Both the position numbers and the translations under genes were made by a program. 64,000 nucleotides of DNA. Origin: QHXQ01 sp045807745 (GTDB lineage Bacteria; Acidobacteriota; Blastocatellia; Pyrinomonadales; Pyrinomonadaceae). The DNA lies in assembly GCA_045807745.1 (NCBI GenBank), contig JBJMGT010000043.1:1-64000 (forward strand). The letters run 5' to 3'. A model generated the notes under the pieces. The model ran no database searches, was not told the DNA's origin, and worked only from the letters and a program-made list of their open reading frames with translations. Shown here one piece after another: positions 51,294 to 64,000 of this stretch (the stretch's first letter is position 1; each line of letters starts with the position of its first letter).

Positions 51294-51341
51294 TGAGCCG
51301 AGCAGGACTCGAACCTGCGACCTAGTGGTTAAAAAGCTAGC
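51294..51341 (-). repeat. Partial copy of the tRNA-Lys 3' half (att-like direct repeat)
   Basis: A stretch of about 41-48 bases matches the 3' half of tRNA-Lys (52115 onwards) with one mismatch (CTAGTGG versus CCAGTGG) up to the anticodon loop and then diverges. It includes the T-arm and the 3' acceptor strand. Such displaced tRNA ends mark integration of an element at a tRNA gene. Confidence 0.85.
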
Positions 51342-51347
51342 GGCGAG

Positions 51348-51953
51348 CTATGTTCTTTCGAGCGGCGGCAGCGGTGCGGGCGGGAACTCGATGCCCTCGT
51401 AAACGTCGCGCAGCGCCAATTGACAATCAAGCGTGGCCAGCCGCAGCGATTCGTCCAAGTCGTTGATCTCTTCGTAGCTCCATGCGCCGTCCGCGCCCTT
51501 GACGTAGTGCGTGGCGTGCGGGCGGTGCTGTGCGATCAGTAGATACTCGGCGAAGCTCTCGATTGACTTGTAGTGCGTGAACTTGTCGCCCCGGTCGTAG
51601 GCTTCCGTCGTCGGCGAGAGCACTTCGACAATCAGGGCTGGATTAGTGAGCGCGTCAAGACCGCCAATTTGTTCATAACGCGGCGTGTGGCATAACGCCG
51701 TCAAGTCGGGGTAGCGATAAGGCGACTGACTCGGCACTTTGAGGCGCAGCCCTGAAAGAAAGATGCGACACCCTTTTTCACGTGTGCGCGATTTTAAGGC
51801 CGCATAAATGTTTCCGATGATCTCTTCATGCGCGGGACTACCACCGCTCATGGCAAAGATTTCACCATCGAAATACTCGTATTTCTCGTCCGCAGAGAGT
51901 TCCAGAGCGAAATACTCTTCCAACGTGTAACGATGGCGCGGCTGAATTGACAT
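51348..51953 (-). CDS. Uma2-family PD-(D/E)xK protein
   Basis: A 201-residue protein from the ATG at 51953. RHRYTLEEYFALELSADEKY, EYFDGEIFAMSGGSPAHEEI, YRYPDLTALC and NPALIVEVLSPTTEAYDRGD match Uma2, a predicted restriction-endonuclease-fold family common in cyanobacteria and other large genomes. The biological role is unknown. It lies exactly between two tRNA-Lys 3' halves, as the sole cargo. Its stop is 6 bases from the repeat copy. Confidence 0.92.
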   Translation of the reverse strand: MSIQPRHRYTLEEYFALELSADEKYEYFDGEIFAMSGGSPAHEEIIGNIYAALKSRTREKGCRIFLSGLRLKVPSQSPYRYPDLTALCHTPRYEQIGGLDALTNPALIVEVLSPTTEAYDRGDKFTHYKSIESFAEYLLIAQHRPHATHYVKGADGAWSYEEINDLDESLRLATLDCQLALRDVYEGIEFPPAPLPPLERT

Positions 51954-52066
51954 GGCGTTGCCCCTGCTGTCGACTAACAACTTTCACGGCCGCTTGCCAT
52001 TATACATACTTCCGCCAAAGCCTATCCGGCCGGGCCAAGCTTGTTCTGCGTTGATAGTGTGAGTGA

Positions 52067-52096
52067 AGAAAAAACGGGCGCAGCAAAGCGCCCGTT
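52067..52096 (-). terminator. Intrinsic terminator after tRNA-Lys
   Basis: The minus strand reads ACGGGCGC-TTTGCT-GCGCCCGT followed by TTTTTC, about 20 bases past the tRNA 3' end. Confidence 0.85.
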
Positions 52097-52114
52097 GATT
52101 AGCGAAAGAATTGA

Positions 52115-52187
52115 TGAGCCGAGCAGGACTCGAACCTGCGACCCAGTGGTTAAAAGCCACTTGCTCTACCAGCTGAGCTATCGGCCC
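52115..52187 (-). tRNA. tRNA-Lys (TTT)
   Basis: A 73-nt cloverleaf. The acceptor GGGCCGA pairs with TCGGCTC (one G-U pair), the D-arm is AGCTCAGCTGGTAGAGC, the anticodon arm is AGTGG-CTTTTAA-CCACT with anticodon TTT, the T-arm carries GGTTCGAGTCC, and the discriminator is A. A repeat of its 3' half lies at 51294-51341. Confidence 0.96.
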
Positions 52188-52240
52188 GTTGTGCGTGCAT
52201 TGTACATAGGCTGGCCCGGAGCGGCAAGCGCGCTTCAATT

Positions 52241-53560
<1,320 letters not shown>

Positions 53561-53564
53561 AAGA

Positions 53565-53632
53565 ACAGTGACGAGTGACAAGCAAGACAAAGTTATTTAC
53601 TCGTCACTTGTCACTCATCACTTGTCACTGCC
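53565..53632. repeat. Heptamer-type inverted repeat (GTGACGA/GTGACAA family)
   Basis: CAGTGACGAGTGACAAGCAA is followed by CTCGTCACTTGTCACTCATC and ACTTGTCACTG. An imperfect hairpin is formed between the purA start and the end of the YkgJ-like gene. Confidence 0.75.
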
Positions 53633-53636
53633 TTCC

Positions 53637-54062
53637 TCAGCTTGCCTTGCCCAGCCTGATCGGTTTTTCGATGAAGTAGTAGCTACAGGAGCCGCGCACT
53701 TCGCGTAGGTCGCGTTGGTCGATGGGGAAGTAGCGGCAGGCGTTTGGGCGGTCTTCGTAGATGCCGCAAGTGCCCGTGCCGTCCGCCTCCTTTTTGAGGA
53801 AGGGGCACTTGTACAAGATTTCGCAGCACGCGCCGCAGCGATTACATTCGCCGCGCCTGAGCGCCAACGCCTCGATCACGTCCTGCTTACGCAGGTTGGT
53901 GCGCAGGAAGCGACGGAGTTTGCCTTGCGCTTGCCGGGCACGAAAGCGCGCGTCCTCTTGCACGGCGCGCAGCCGCTTCGCGGCAGCGAGCCGGTCTTCC
54001 AGCGTGCGGCGTTTGCTCTGTAGCGGGCGGATATTGTTGAGTGGTTTCATCAGCACGTCCAT
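53637..54062 (-). CDS. YkgJ-family cysteine cluster protein
   Basis: About 141 residues from an ATG at 54062; an ATG at 54050 is the alternative and the ribosome-binding site is poor. The C-terminal half has CNRCGACCEILYKCPFL, then CGIYEDRPNACRYFPID, the cysteine cluster of YkgJ/Fe-S-binding proteins (UPF0153). The N-terminal part is helical and basic. The gene starts 56 bases after the trxA stop on the same strand, so the two are probably cotranscribed. The function of the family is poorly defined. Confidence 0.8.
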   Translation of the reverse strand: MDVLMKPLNNIRPLQSKRRTLEDRLAAAKRLRAVQEDARFRARQAQGKLRRFLRTNLRKQDVIEALALRRGECNRCGACCEILYKCPFLKKEADGTGTCGIYEDRPNACRYFPIDQRDLREVRGSCSYYFIEKPIRLGKAS

Positions 54063-54118
54063 CGGTTGCGGGCCGCCAACCACACGCGGCTCGACGACCT
54101 CATACAGCTTACCAGCGT

Positions 54119-54472
54119 CTAAGCTTTGGCCGCACCACTGCTGGTGTTGACGTGCTTGTCGAGCATACGCGAAATGGCGTCCTTCGAGGTCGCGCCCACG
54201 ACGCGCTCCTCTTCCTTGCCGCCTTTGAACAGGATCAGCGTCGGGATGCCCTTGATGCCGTACTTCTGCGACACGGATGGATTCTCGTCCACGTTCAGCT
54301 TGACGACGCGCGCTTGCCCCGCGTACTTCTCCGCGACCGCATCGACGGTCGGCGCAAGCATGCGACACGGCGCGCACCACTCGGCCCAGAAGTCCACGAG
54401 CACCGGCTGCTCGGCCTTGAGCACGTCGGTCTCAAAGCTGCTGTCGCTCACGTTGTTGACGTAATCACTCAT
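54119..54472 (-). CDS. trxA: Thioredoxin
   Basis: A 117-residue protein from the ATG at 54472; longer upstream frames are arginine-rich artefacts. It has a thioredoxin fold with active site FWAEWCAPCRMLAPTVD, cis-proline block GIPTLILFKGG and strand DENPSVSQKYGIKG. The motif is WCAPC in place of the more common WCGPC, as in some Trx groups. It is a cytosolic disulphide reductase, with the YkgJ-like gene behind it. Confidence 0.95.
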   Translation of the reverse strand: MSDYVNNVSDSSFETDVLKAEQPVLVDFWAEWCAPCRMLAPTVDAVAEKYAGQARVVKLNVDENPSVSQKYGIKGIPTLILFKGGKEEERVVGATSKDAISRMLDKHVNTSSGAAKA

Positions 54473-54577
54473 AACGCTTTGTCTCCTTCTTCGACTGCGC
54501 CTCGGCAAGGCGCATAACGCGCCCCCTCGCTCGCAAAAATAACTGGTTGATCTAAACCTGCGCTCCTCAACTCATGT

Positions 54578-56008
54578 TTACGTCCGCGCGACCACACGAT
54601 AAAGTTCGACGTAATTGCGCGCCGCCGCTTGCCAGGAATTGTCCGCGCGCATGCCGTTCACCTGAATCGTGCGCCAGACTTCCGGCTCGGCATAACAATA
54701 GAGGGCTTCGTAAATACTGCCCAAGAGCGCGTCCGCCGAGTAGGCTTGAAACTTGAAGCCGTTGCCCGTGCCGCGCGCCCGGTCGAAGTTCGCGACCGTG
54801 TCATCCAGTCCACCTGTCGCGCGCACGACCGGCACTGTGCCGTAGCGCATCGAGTACATCTGATTCAACCCGCACGGCTCGTAGAGCGACGGCATTAGAA
54901 AGATGTCTGCGCCCGCCTCGATCTGGTGCGCCAACGGCTCGCCCGCGTAGCCCTTGTAGATGCCGACGCGGTGTGGTGCCGCGTCGCGCAGCGCCTGCAA
55001 AAAGTCTTCGTACTCCTGCGCGCCCGCGCCGAGCGCGATGAAGAACGCGCCGGTCTCAAGGATGCGCGCGGCCACCTGCTGGATCAGGTCGTAGCCTTTT
55101 TGGGCCACGAGCCGCGAGATGATCGCAATGACCGGGCGCTCAGGTTCGGCCGGCAGACTGAACCGGTTGAGCAGGTCGAGCTTGCACGCGCGTTTGCCCG
55201 CGAGGTCGTCGGGCGTAAAGTGCGCGGCGATGTGCGGGTCGGTCGCGGGATTCCACACGTCGTAATCGACACCGTTCGTGATGCCGACGAGCCGGTCGCG
55301 CCGCATGCGCAAGAGCCAGTCGAGACCGTAGCCTTGCTCGCGCGTCTGAATCTCGTAAGCGTAGCGGCGACTGACGGTCGAGAGCATGTCGCTCAACAGC
55401 AAGCCCGCCTTGAGCGCCGACGCCACACCCTGTGTCAAAAAAGCATCGTGGACTTCGCCATAAGCGAAACCGAGTGCCGGCAATGCGCCGGGATCAAACG
55501 CGCCCTGATACGCGAGATTGTGAATGGAAAAGAGCGTGCGCGTCCGCGCGTAATAGGCGTCGCTGCTGCGGCGCGCTTTCAACTCCGCCATCGCGAAGCC
55601 CGAAGGCCAGTCGTTGCCGTGCACCACATCGGGCGGCGCGCCTAAACGACGCAACAGCGCGAGCGCCGCGCGACAAAAGAAAGCGAACCGCTCATGATCG
55701 TCACGAAAGCCGTAGACGCTTGAGCGCGCGAAGTATTCCGGTGCATCGATCAGAAATGTTGGCGCGCCAATCACTTCGCTGTACCAAACGCCGGCGCGTT
55801 GGGATGCGCCCTTCCACTCTACTGCTAAGTTGTCAAACAACTGTTCGCGCAACAGCGCGCGATCCGTCTGCTCGTAGAGCGGGAGCAGGAGACTCACGTC
55901 CACATCGCCCACCGCGCGCAGAGCCTTGGGGAGCGCGCTCGCTACGTCGCCCAACCCCCCGGTCTTGGCGAACGGTACAGCCTCAGACGTAAGAATCGCG
56001 ACGCGCAA
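54578..56008 (-). CDS. glgA: Glycogen synthase (ADP-glucose type)
   Basis: A 476-residue GT5 protein. MRVAILTSEAVPFAKTGGLG carries the KTGGLGDV ADP-glucose motif. The second Rossmann domain includes VIAIISRLVAQKGYDLI and MPSLYEPCGLNQMYSMRYGT with the catalytic E region. It extends alpha-1,4-glucan from ADP-glucose. No other glycogen gene is adjacent; rho lies upstream on the same strand, separated by a heptamer repeat. Confidence 0.96.
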   Translation of the reverse strand: MRVAILTSEAVPFAKTGGLGDVASALPKALRAVGDVDVSLLLPLYEQTDRALLREQLFDNLAVEWKGASQRAGVWYSEVIGAPTFLIDAPEYFARSSVYGFRDDHERFAFFCRAALALLRRLGAPPDVVHGNDWPSGFAMAELKARRSSDAYYARTRTLFSIHNLAYQGAFDPGALPALGFAYGEVHDAFLTQGVASALKAGLLLSDMLSTVSRRYAYEIQTREQGYGLDWLLRMRRDRLVGITNGVDYDVWNPATDPHIAAHFTPDDLAGKRACKLDLLNRFSLPAEPERPVIAIISRLVAQKGYDLIQQVAARILETGAFFIALGAGAQEYEDFLQALRDAAPHRVGIYKGYAGEPLAHQIEAGADIFLMPSLYEPCGLNQMYSMRYGTVPVVRATGGLDDTVANFDRARGTGNGFKFQAYSADALLGSIYEALYCYAEPEVWRTIQVNGMRADNSWQAAARNYVELYRVVART

Positions 56009-56120
56009 GACTCTTCACCCGACACCCGTTTCGCTAGCGAGTGACGACGAGCAAATTAAACTGCACAGCACGGGGAAGCCATACTATGCCGAGCGCCCAG
56101 CGCGTTTGTCAACTTAAAAG

Positions 56121-56193
56121 CAGTGACGAGTGGCGAGTGACAAGTGACAAGAAAATCTTTAACTCGTCACTTGTCACTCGCCACTCGTCACTG
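56121..56193. terminator. Heptamer-repeat hairpin after rho
   Basis: The left arm is CAGTGACGAGTGGCGAGTGA plus CAAGTGACAAG (56121-56151). The right arm ends CTTGTCACTCGCCACTCGTC plus ACTG (56193). The matched part is perfect over at least 24 bases. It lies 6 bases beyond the rho stop codon. Confidence 0.8.
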
Positions 56194-56198
56194 CCTGA

Positions 56199-57596
<1,398 letters not shown>

Positions 57597-57937
57597 TTCT
57601 TTCTCTTCTCTCAACGAGCAACAGCCTGACGAGGCCGTTGCTTCGGTTCTAGCCACGAGTTGTGTCTAACCCGTGTCGTGTTACTGTCAAGGCGATTGAA
57701 TTGCGAGTAATCAATCGGATGAATGGTGATGATTACGGGATTTAATGCCCTGGGTGCGCACGAACCGCGCGCGCAGGCGGGCAATGTATGTCCAGCGGTT
57801 GAGTTGCGAGGGGCTTTAGCGCGGCTATCGTCTCAGTCGCGCGTACACAAAAACTCACAAACTGTTACGCGGGGATTGGTCAGCGTCCCGTTGGATGCTT
57901 GGCCCCGCTCGTGCGTCGCCTGTTGAAAGCGTAATTT
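57597..57937. other. Gene-free region between engB and rho
   Basis: About 340 bases, GC-rich, with no supported gene. It holds the upstream region of rho and the 3' side of engB. No repeat or RNA structure is evident. Confidence 0.5.
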
Positions 57938-58555
57938 TCAAACGGGGGCTTGTGAGACATTCAAGGCCGCCGCGATTGCGCGCCAGACGCGTTCGCGGCC
58001 CAGCCCGGTCGGGGCGGAGTACGCGACGATCTCACCAAGGGGGCCGGCGGCTGTGGCAGGTGCGCCTAAGGTCTGCGCGCTGCGCTTCAGGCTCTTACGC
58101 AGTTCGTTCTGCGAGAGCTTGTCGGCCTTCGTGGCCACAATCAAGTGCGGTTGCTGCTGAGCGACTAACCACTCATGCAACTGCACGTCCAATGTTGTGG
58201 GATCGTGACGCGAATCTACGACATGAATTGATAACACAAGGTCGCTGCGCTTGGCAAGGTAACCTGTCACAATTTCGCCCCACGACCGTCTGATCGTTTC
58301 CGGCACGCGCGCATAGCCATAGCCCGGCAGATCGACAAACCGAAACCGCCGATTGATCAAAAAGAAGTTCAGGGCCTGCGTCCGGCCCGGCGTCGAAGAC
58401 GTACGGGCAAGACCTTTGACACCGAGCAGGGAATTGATCAAGCTTGACTTGCCTACGTTCGATCGCCCCATGAAAGCCACCTCCGGCAACGCGCCCGCCG
58501 GCCACTGGTCTTCCGTGAACGCACTCTTGATGAACTCGGCGCTGGTGATTTTCAT
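57938..58555 (-). CDS. engB: Ribosome-biogenesis GTPase EngB/YsxC
   Basis: A 205-residue TRAFAC GTPase. G1 is FMGRSNVGKSSLINSLLG, G2 contains the threonine in a TSSTPGRT stretch, G3 is RFVDLPGYGYARVP, G4 is VATKADKLS and G5 is VAYSAPTGLG. It acts in assembly of the large ribosomal subunit. The gene follows lon and a conserved-looking hypothetical gene, matching the common clpP-clpX-lon-engB order. The start ATG is at 58555. Confidence 0.96.
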   Translation of the reverse strand: MKITSAEFIKSAFTEDQWPAGALPEVAFMGRSNVGKSSLINSLLGVKGLARTSSTPGRTQALNFFLINRRFRFVDLPGYGYARVPETIRRSWGEIVTGYLAKRSDLVLSIHVVDSRHDPTTLDVQLHEWLVAQQQPHLIVATKADKLSQNELRKSLKRSAQTLGAPATAAGPLGEIVAYSAPTGLGRERVWRAIAAALNVSQAPV

Positions 58556-58558
58556 AAA

Positions 58559-58638
58559 GTGATGAGTGCTGAGTGCTGAGTGCTGAGTAAAAACAAGCTG
58601 CTCCCTTGCTCAGCACTCAGCACTCGACACTCAGCACT
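58559..58638. repeat. Heptamer-type inverted repeat (GAGTGCT family)
   Basis: The left arm is GTGATGAGTGCTGAGTGCTG plus AGTGCTGAG. The right arm is CTCAGCACTCAGCACTCGAC plus ACTCAGCAC. The unit GAGTGCT recurs three times in tandem on the left. It lies between the end of the 58642 gene and the engB start. Confidence 0.85.
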
Positions 58639-58641
58639 TCC

Positions 58642-59094
58642 TTATGCTGTCGCTTCCTTGGCCTTGTCCTGCTCGGCGCGCATGGCGGCGAAGCGGCGGA
58701 AGCGCTCGCGTATGTCGGCGAGCCGTTTATCGGCGTCGGGCGTGCGCGCGACGAGTTTTTCGAGATGGACGAGCGTGCGCGGGCCGAACTGCGCGCGCAT
58801 GTCGGCGACGAAAGGTTGGAGCTTGGCGAAGACGACCAGATGCTCGCCGTTCGCGTCGTTGAACAACTCCTCGTCAATTGCGCCGTGGTTGACGAGCGTG
58901 GCGGCCATCTCCCAGTAGGACGTGACCTGGCGGAAGTAGGCGCTCTGCTCGCCCATGACCGCGTCGAGGATGTCCTGCATGCTGTCGGGGTTGAAACGGA
59001 TCATCCAGTCGCGCGCCTTGCGCATCGTCTCTTCGCGGCGCAGATCGTAGAGCTTTAAGATCAGATCGGCGTCCTTGTGTTTGCTTTTGCTCAT
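58642..59094 (-). CDS. Hypothetical helical protein between lon and engB
   Basis: A 150-residue protein without signal peptide or membrane helix. Its helices are clear (DLRREETMRKARDWMIRFNP, DSMQDILDAVMGEQSAYFRQ, GPRTLVHLEKLVARTPDADK). It is colinear with lon, 160 bases downstream, and precedes engB. I recognise no family. The location within a housekeeping run suggests a conserved core gene of the phylum. Confidence 0.65.
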   Translation of the reverse strand: MSKSKHKDADLILKLYDLRREETMRKARDWMIRFNPDSMQDILDAVMGEQSAYFRQVTSYWEMAATLVNHGAIDEELFNDANGEHLVVFAKLQPFVADMRAQFGPRTLVHLEKLVARTPDADKRLADIRERFRRFAAMRAEQDKAKEATA

Positions 59095-59256
59095 GTGTGC
59101 TCCTTACAAGATTGGCTATCACGAGGGAACAAGTATCACGGCAGAGCAGACGGCGCACACGGGCGGCGACAGAGTGTTTACTCTGTCACCTCCATGCTCT
59201 CCGTTGCCTCTGTGTTTGAGATCGGCTCCGCGCCAAAGGCCAAGCGGCAGGTGATC

Positions 59257-61692
<2,436 letters not shown>

Positions 61693-61835
61693 AAAGCTGT
61701 ATGACTGCTTTCCTCTCCGAGACTACAACCGGGGCGGCAACTGCTGCTCGCGCCCCGTCCTTCAGCCAACTAAGATTCTAGACGATTTCAAACAAACGCG
61801 CCACTGAGTAAAGATCGAGCCGGATTTGTCCGGCC

Positions 61836-62219
61836 CTAACGGTCGGACTTCGCCCGCAAAATCTCTTTGAGTTGCTTCGTGCGCTCATTCGTCACAGCGG
61901 CGAGGCAGAAGGCCGCGACCATCGGGCGCATCGTCCCGCCGATATAGTCGCCTGCCTCATATTCACATTCCGTATCGCGGAACTTGAGCCAACTCAACTG
62001 CGCTGCCCTGAGCCGCGCCTGCCCGTCCTTGTCTTCCTGCTTGAGCACCTGTTGATAGACCTTGTTAAGCTCGGCGTCCGCTTGTTTGTACTCGCGCCCT
62101 GCGCACTCGGTCGCCTCGTACTGCGTCCCGGCCTGCTCGCAAGGATGCTTGCCGCCCTGCGGTACGACGGTCGGCGCGAGCAAACACAAGAGCGCACCTG
62201 CACAGAGAAACTTTCGCAT
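61836..62219 (-). CDS. LprI/DUF1311-family secreted protein
   Basis: A 127-residue protein with a signal peptide (MRKFLCAGALLCLLAPTVVP). Four cysteines and the block ECAGREYKQADAELNKVYQQ with AQLSWLKFRDTECEYEAGDY fit the LprI (lysozyme inhibitor)/DUF1311 family of small exported proteins. The native target is not proved. It is placed between lon and clpX on the same strand, an uncommon insertion in that conserved block. Confidence 0.85.
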   Translation of the reverse strand: MRKFLCAGALLCLLAPTVVPQGGKHPCEQAGTQYEATECAGREYKQADAELNKVYQQVLKQEDKDGQARLRAAQLSWLKFRDTECEYEAGDYIGGTMRPMVAAFCLAAVTNERTKQLKEILRAKSDR

Positions 62220-62240
62220 CGTGAATTTCCTTATCGGGAA

Positions 62241-62297
62241 TTAAAACGAAACGGACGAGGCATTGCAGGGCATATGACTGCAATCTCGGCCTCGTCC
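62241..62297 (-). terminator. Intrinsic terminator after clpX
   Basis: On the minus strand GGACGAGGC and GCCTCGTCC pair (62253-62297), with internal ATTGCAG/CTGCAAT, followed by GTTTCGTTTTAA. It lies 18 bases after the clpX stop. Confidence 0.88.
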
Positions 62298-62314
62298 GCG
62301 GTTGGTTGAAAATA

Positions 62315-63559
62315 TCAGGCGGCGGCGTCGTCCACGCCGGTCAGGGCCTCGCCGGGCATGGCGCGGCGGCGCTCGACCATCTCGCTGGTGATGACGAACT
62401 CTTTCGTGCGCTTCTGCGAGGGCAGCGTGTACATGGCGTCGAGCAATAGCTCTTCCATGATCATCATCAAGCCCCGCGCGCCGACCTTGCGCTCGACCGC
62501 TTGGCGGGCAATCGCTTTCAACGCGTCGTCCGTGAAGCGCAGGCGCACGCTGTCGAACTCGAATTTTTTCTGGTACTGCTTGACGAGCGCGTTCTTCGGC
62601 TCCGTGAGGATGCGCATGAGCGCGCCTTCGTCCAACTCGTGCAGGACGCCAGCCACGGGCAGGCGACCGACGAACTCAGGGATGAGTCCATATCTGACCA
62701 AATCTTCCGGCTGCACGGCCGCGAGCGCGTCGGCATAGCGGTCTGTGCCGCCCTTGATCTCGGCGCGGAAGCCAAACGACTTGTTGCGCATGCGCCGCTC
62801 GATCACTTTTTCCAGCCCGACGAATGCGCCGCCGCAGATGAACAGAATGTTCGTCGTATCGACGGGGAAGAACTCTTGATGCGGATGTTTGCGCCCGCCC
62901 TGCGGCGGGACGTTGGCGACCGTGCCCTCTAAAATTTTCAGGAGCGCCTGCTGCACGCCCTCGCCCGACACGTCGCGCGTGATCGAAGGGTTCTCGTCCT
63001 TGCGGCAAATCTTATCGACCTCGTCGATGTAGATGATGCCCTGCTGCGCGCGCTCCACATCGCCGTTCGCCGCCTGCAACAGTTTCAGAATGATGTTCTC
63101 TACGTCTTCACCGACATAACCCGCTTCGGTCAGCGTCGTCGCGTCCACGATGGTGAAGGGCACGGAGAGCATGCGCGCGAGCGTCTGCGCCAGCAGAGTC
63201 TTGCCCGTGCCGGTCGGCCCGATAAGCAGAATGTTCGACTTCTGTATCTCGACATCGGAACGACGCCGCGCCAGTTCAATGCGTTTGTAGTGTTGATAGA
63301 CGGCGACGGCGAGGCGCTTCTTCGTATCCTCTTGTCCGATCACATACTCGTCGAGGAAGGATTTGATCTCGTGCGGTTTCGGCAGCGGTGGGCGCGAGGC
63401 CACGGCTTCCGCTTGCTGGTCGTCCGTAATGATCTCGTTGCAGATGTCAATGCACTCGTTGCAAATATAGACGGTGGGGCCGGCAATGAGCTTCTTCACT
63501 TCGTTCTGCGACTTGCCGCAGAACGAACAGCGCAACGTATCATCGGTTCGACGTACCAT
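62315..63559 (-). CDS. clpX: ATP-dependent Clp protease ATP-binding subunit ClpX
   Basis: A 414-residue AAA+ unfoldase. The N-terminal zinc-binding domain has CSFCGKSQNEVKKLI and YICNECIDICNEI. Walker A is ILLIGPTGTGKTLLAQTLAR, Walker B IIYIDEVDKICRK, sensor and pore loops include AGYVGEDVENIILKL, and the ClpP-contact loop is in the region of NKSFGFRAEIKG. It unfolds substrates and feeds ClpP. clpP lies directly upstream on the same strand (end at 63770), the standard arrangement. Confidence 0.97.
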   Translation of the reverse strand: MVRRTDDTLRCSFCGKSQNEVKKLIAGPTVYICNECIDICNEIITDDQQAEAVASRPPLPKPHEIKSFLDEYVIGQEDTKKRLAVAVYQHYKRIELARRRSDVEIQKSNILLIGPTGTGKTLLAQTLARMLSVPFTIVDATTLTEAGYVGEDVENIILKLLQAANGDVERAQQGIIYIDEVDKICRKDENPSITRDVSGEGVQQALLKILEGTVANVPPQGGRKHPHQEFFPVDTTNILFICGGAFVGLEKVIERRMRNKSFGFRAEIKGGTDRYADALAAVQPEDLVRYGLIPEFVGRLPVAGVLHELDEGALMRILTEPKNALVKQYQKKFEFDSVRLRFTDDALKAIARQAVERKVGARGLMMIMEELLLDAMYTLPSQKRTKEFVITSEMVERRRAMPGEALTGVDDAAA

Positions 63560-63769
63560 AGGCTTTACGGGGGACTCCGGGGTCTTGATCCTTCAAGTTC
63601 GGCTCAGCTTGTCAAGTTTGTCTGACCGGACGGGCGGGCGCGCTTGAGAGTTAAAAGCTTCGGGGGCGACCCTCAAGGCGCTGTCCACGGAAAACTACTA
63701 TAGCATGAAAAAGCGCGGGCGTGGTGAGTGTCCGAACGCGCCCGCCGAGAAACTGTTGACCGCCCGCGC

Positions 63770-64000
63770 CTACTCGCGGTGCACGATCACTTCATCGATC
63801 AAGCCATATTCCTTAGCCTGCATCGCGGACATGATGCGGTCGCGTTCCACATCGCGCTCGATTGAGTCGTAATCCTGTCCCGTGTGCTTGGCGAGGATAT
63901 TCGAGGTCAGTTCGCGCATGCGGATGATCTCTTCGGCTTGGATGCGTATGTCGGTCGCTTGCCCTTGCGCGCCGCCCGAAGGCTGGTGAATGAGGATGCG
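63770..64000 (-). CDS. clpP: ATP-dependent Clp protease proteolytic subunit ClpP, C-terminal part
   Basis: The last 76 codons are present; the gene continues beyond the right edge. The segment RILIHQPSGGAQGQATDIRI has the catalytic histidine, ERDVERDRIMSAMQAKEYGL the catalytic aspartate region, and IDEVIVHRE the end. It forms the barrel peptidase that works with ClpX. The catalytic serine lies in the missing part. Confidence 0.95.
   Translation of the reverse strand, partial: RILIHQPSGGAQGQATDIRIQAEEIIRMRELTSNILAKHTGQDYDSIERDVERDRIMSAMQAKEYGLIDEVIVHRE

Overview
The window looks like a chromosomal segment of an Acidobacteriota bacterium, probably class Blastocatellia. This is an inference from gene content, not a search result. 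The pointers are a winged-helix/TPR regulator, an alpha-2-macroglobulin fused to a TonB-receptor-like carboxypeptidase regulatory domain, a sigma factor overlapping a zinc-ribbon/TonB protein, and a clpP-clpX-lon-engB-rho neighbourhood. Bases 1 to about 23.8 kb are accessory DNA. From about 23.8 kb onward most genes are high-GC chromosomal genes.

Bases 1-10.7 kb are a mosaic of mobile and regulatory genes. They hold an IS200/IS605 transposase tail that truncates an AIPR-like defence gene, then a HAD phosphatase, a secreted S1C-type protease, a stand-alone receiver domain and an XRE regulator. After these comes a small integrative element: two phage-like genes, a gene II/X-type replication protein, an excisionase-like HTH protein, a CGNR-type zinc protein and a tyrosine integrase. 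Bases 10.76-23.55 kb are the most remarkable part: thirteen integron attC sites in one orientation delimit twelve gene cassettes. No integron integrase (IntI) is present, so within the window this is a CALIN (cluster of attC sites lacking integron integrase). In all twelve complete cassettes the core heptamer at the 5' end equals the complement of the R'' heptamer of the cassette's own attC, as expected from circular cassette intermediates. Cargo includes a barstar-like protein, a cytochrome P450, a frameshifted M3-type metallopeptidase, a winged-helix/TPR regulator, a YggT-family membrane protein and several secreted or membrane proteins of unknown function. The array ends at a decayed integrase 3' end beside tRNA-Glu.

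Bases 23.8-51 kb contain metabolic and envelope genes. Two genes are read through an in-frame UGA: selD (selenophosphate synthetase, Sec at codon 12) and an AhpD/CMD-like protein with a CxxU motif and a candidate SECIS hairpin. So selenocysteine is probably used. Other notable genes are a 2053-residue alpha-2-macroglobulin chimera, two convergent ATP-grasp paralogues, a solitary HaeIII-like restriction endonuclease, a MocR regulator divergent from a PNPOx-like gene, MOSC and nicotinamidase genes, and a membrane protein gene split by a 98-bp MITE.

Bases 51-64 kb are mainly housekeeping: a tRNA-Lys with a second copy of its 3' half flanking a Uma2 gene, purA, a YkgJ-like gene, trxA, glgA, rho, engB, lon, an LprI-like gene, clpX and the end of clpP, all on the minus strand. 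Hairpins built from heptamer repeats punctuate many gene ends from 29 kb to 59 kb.
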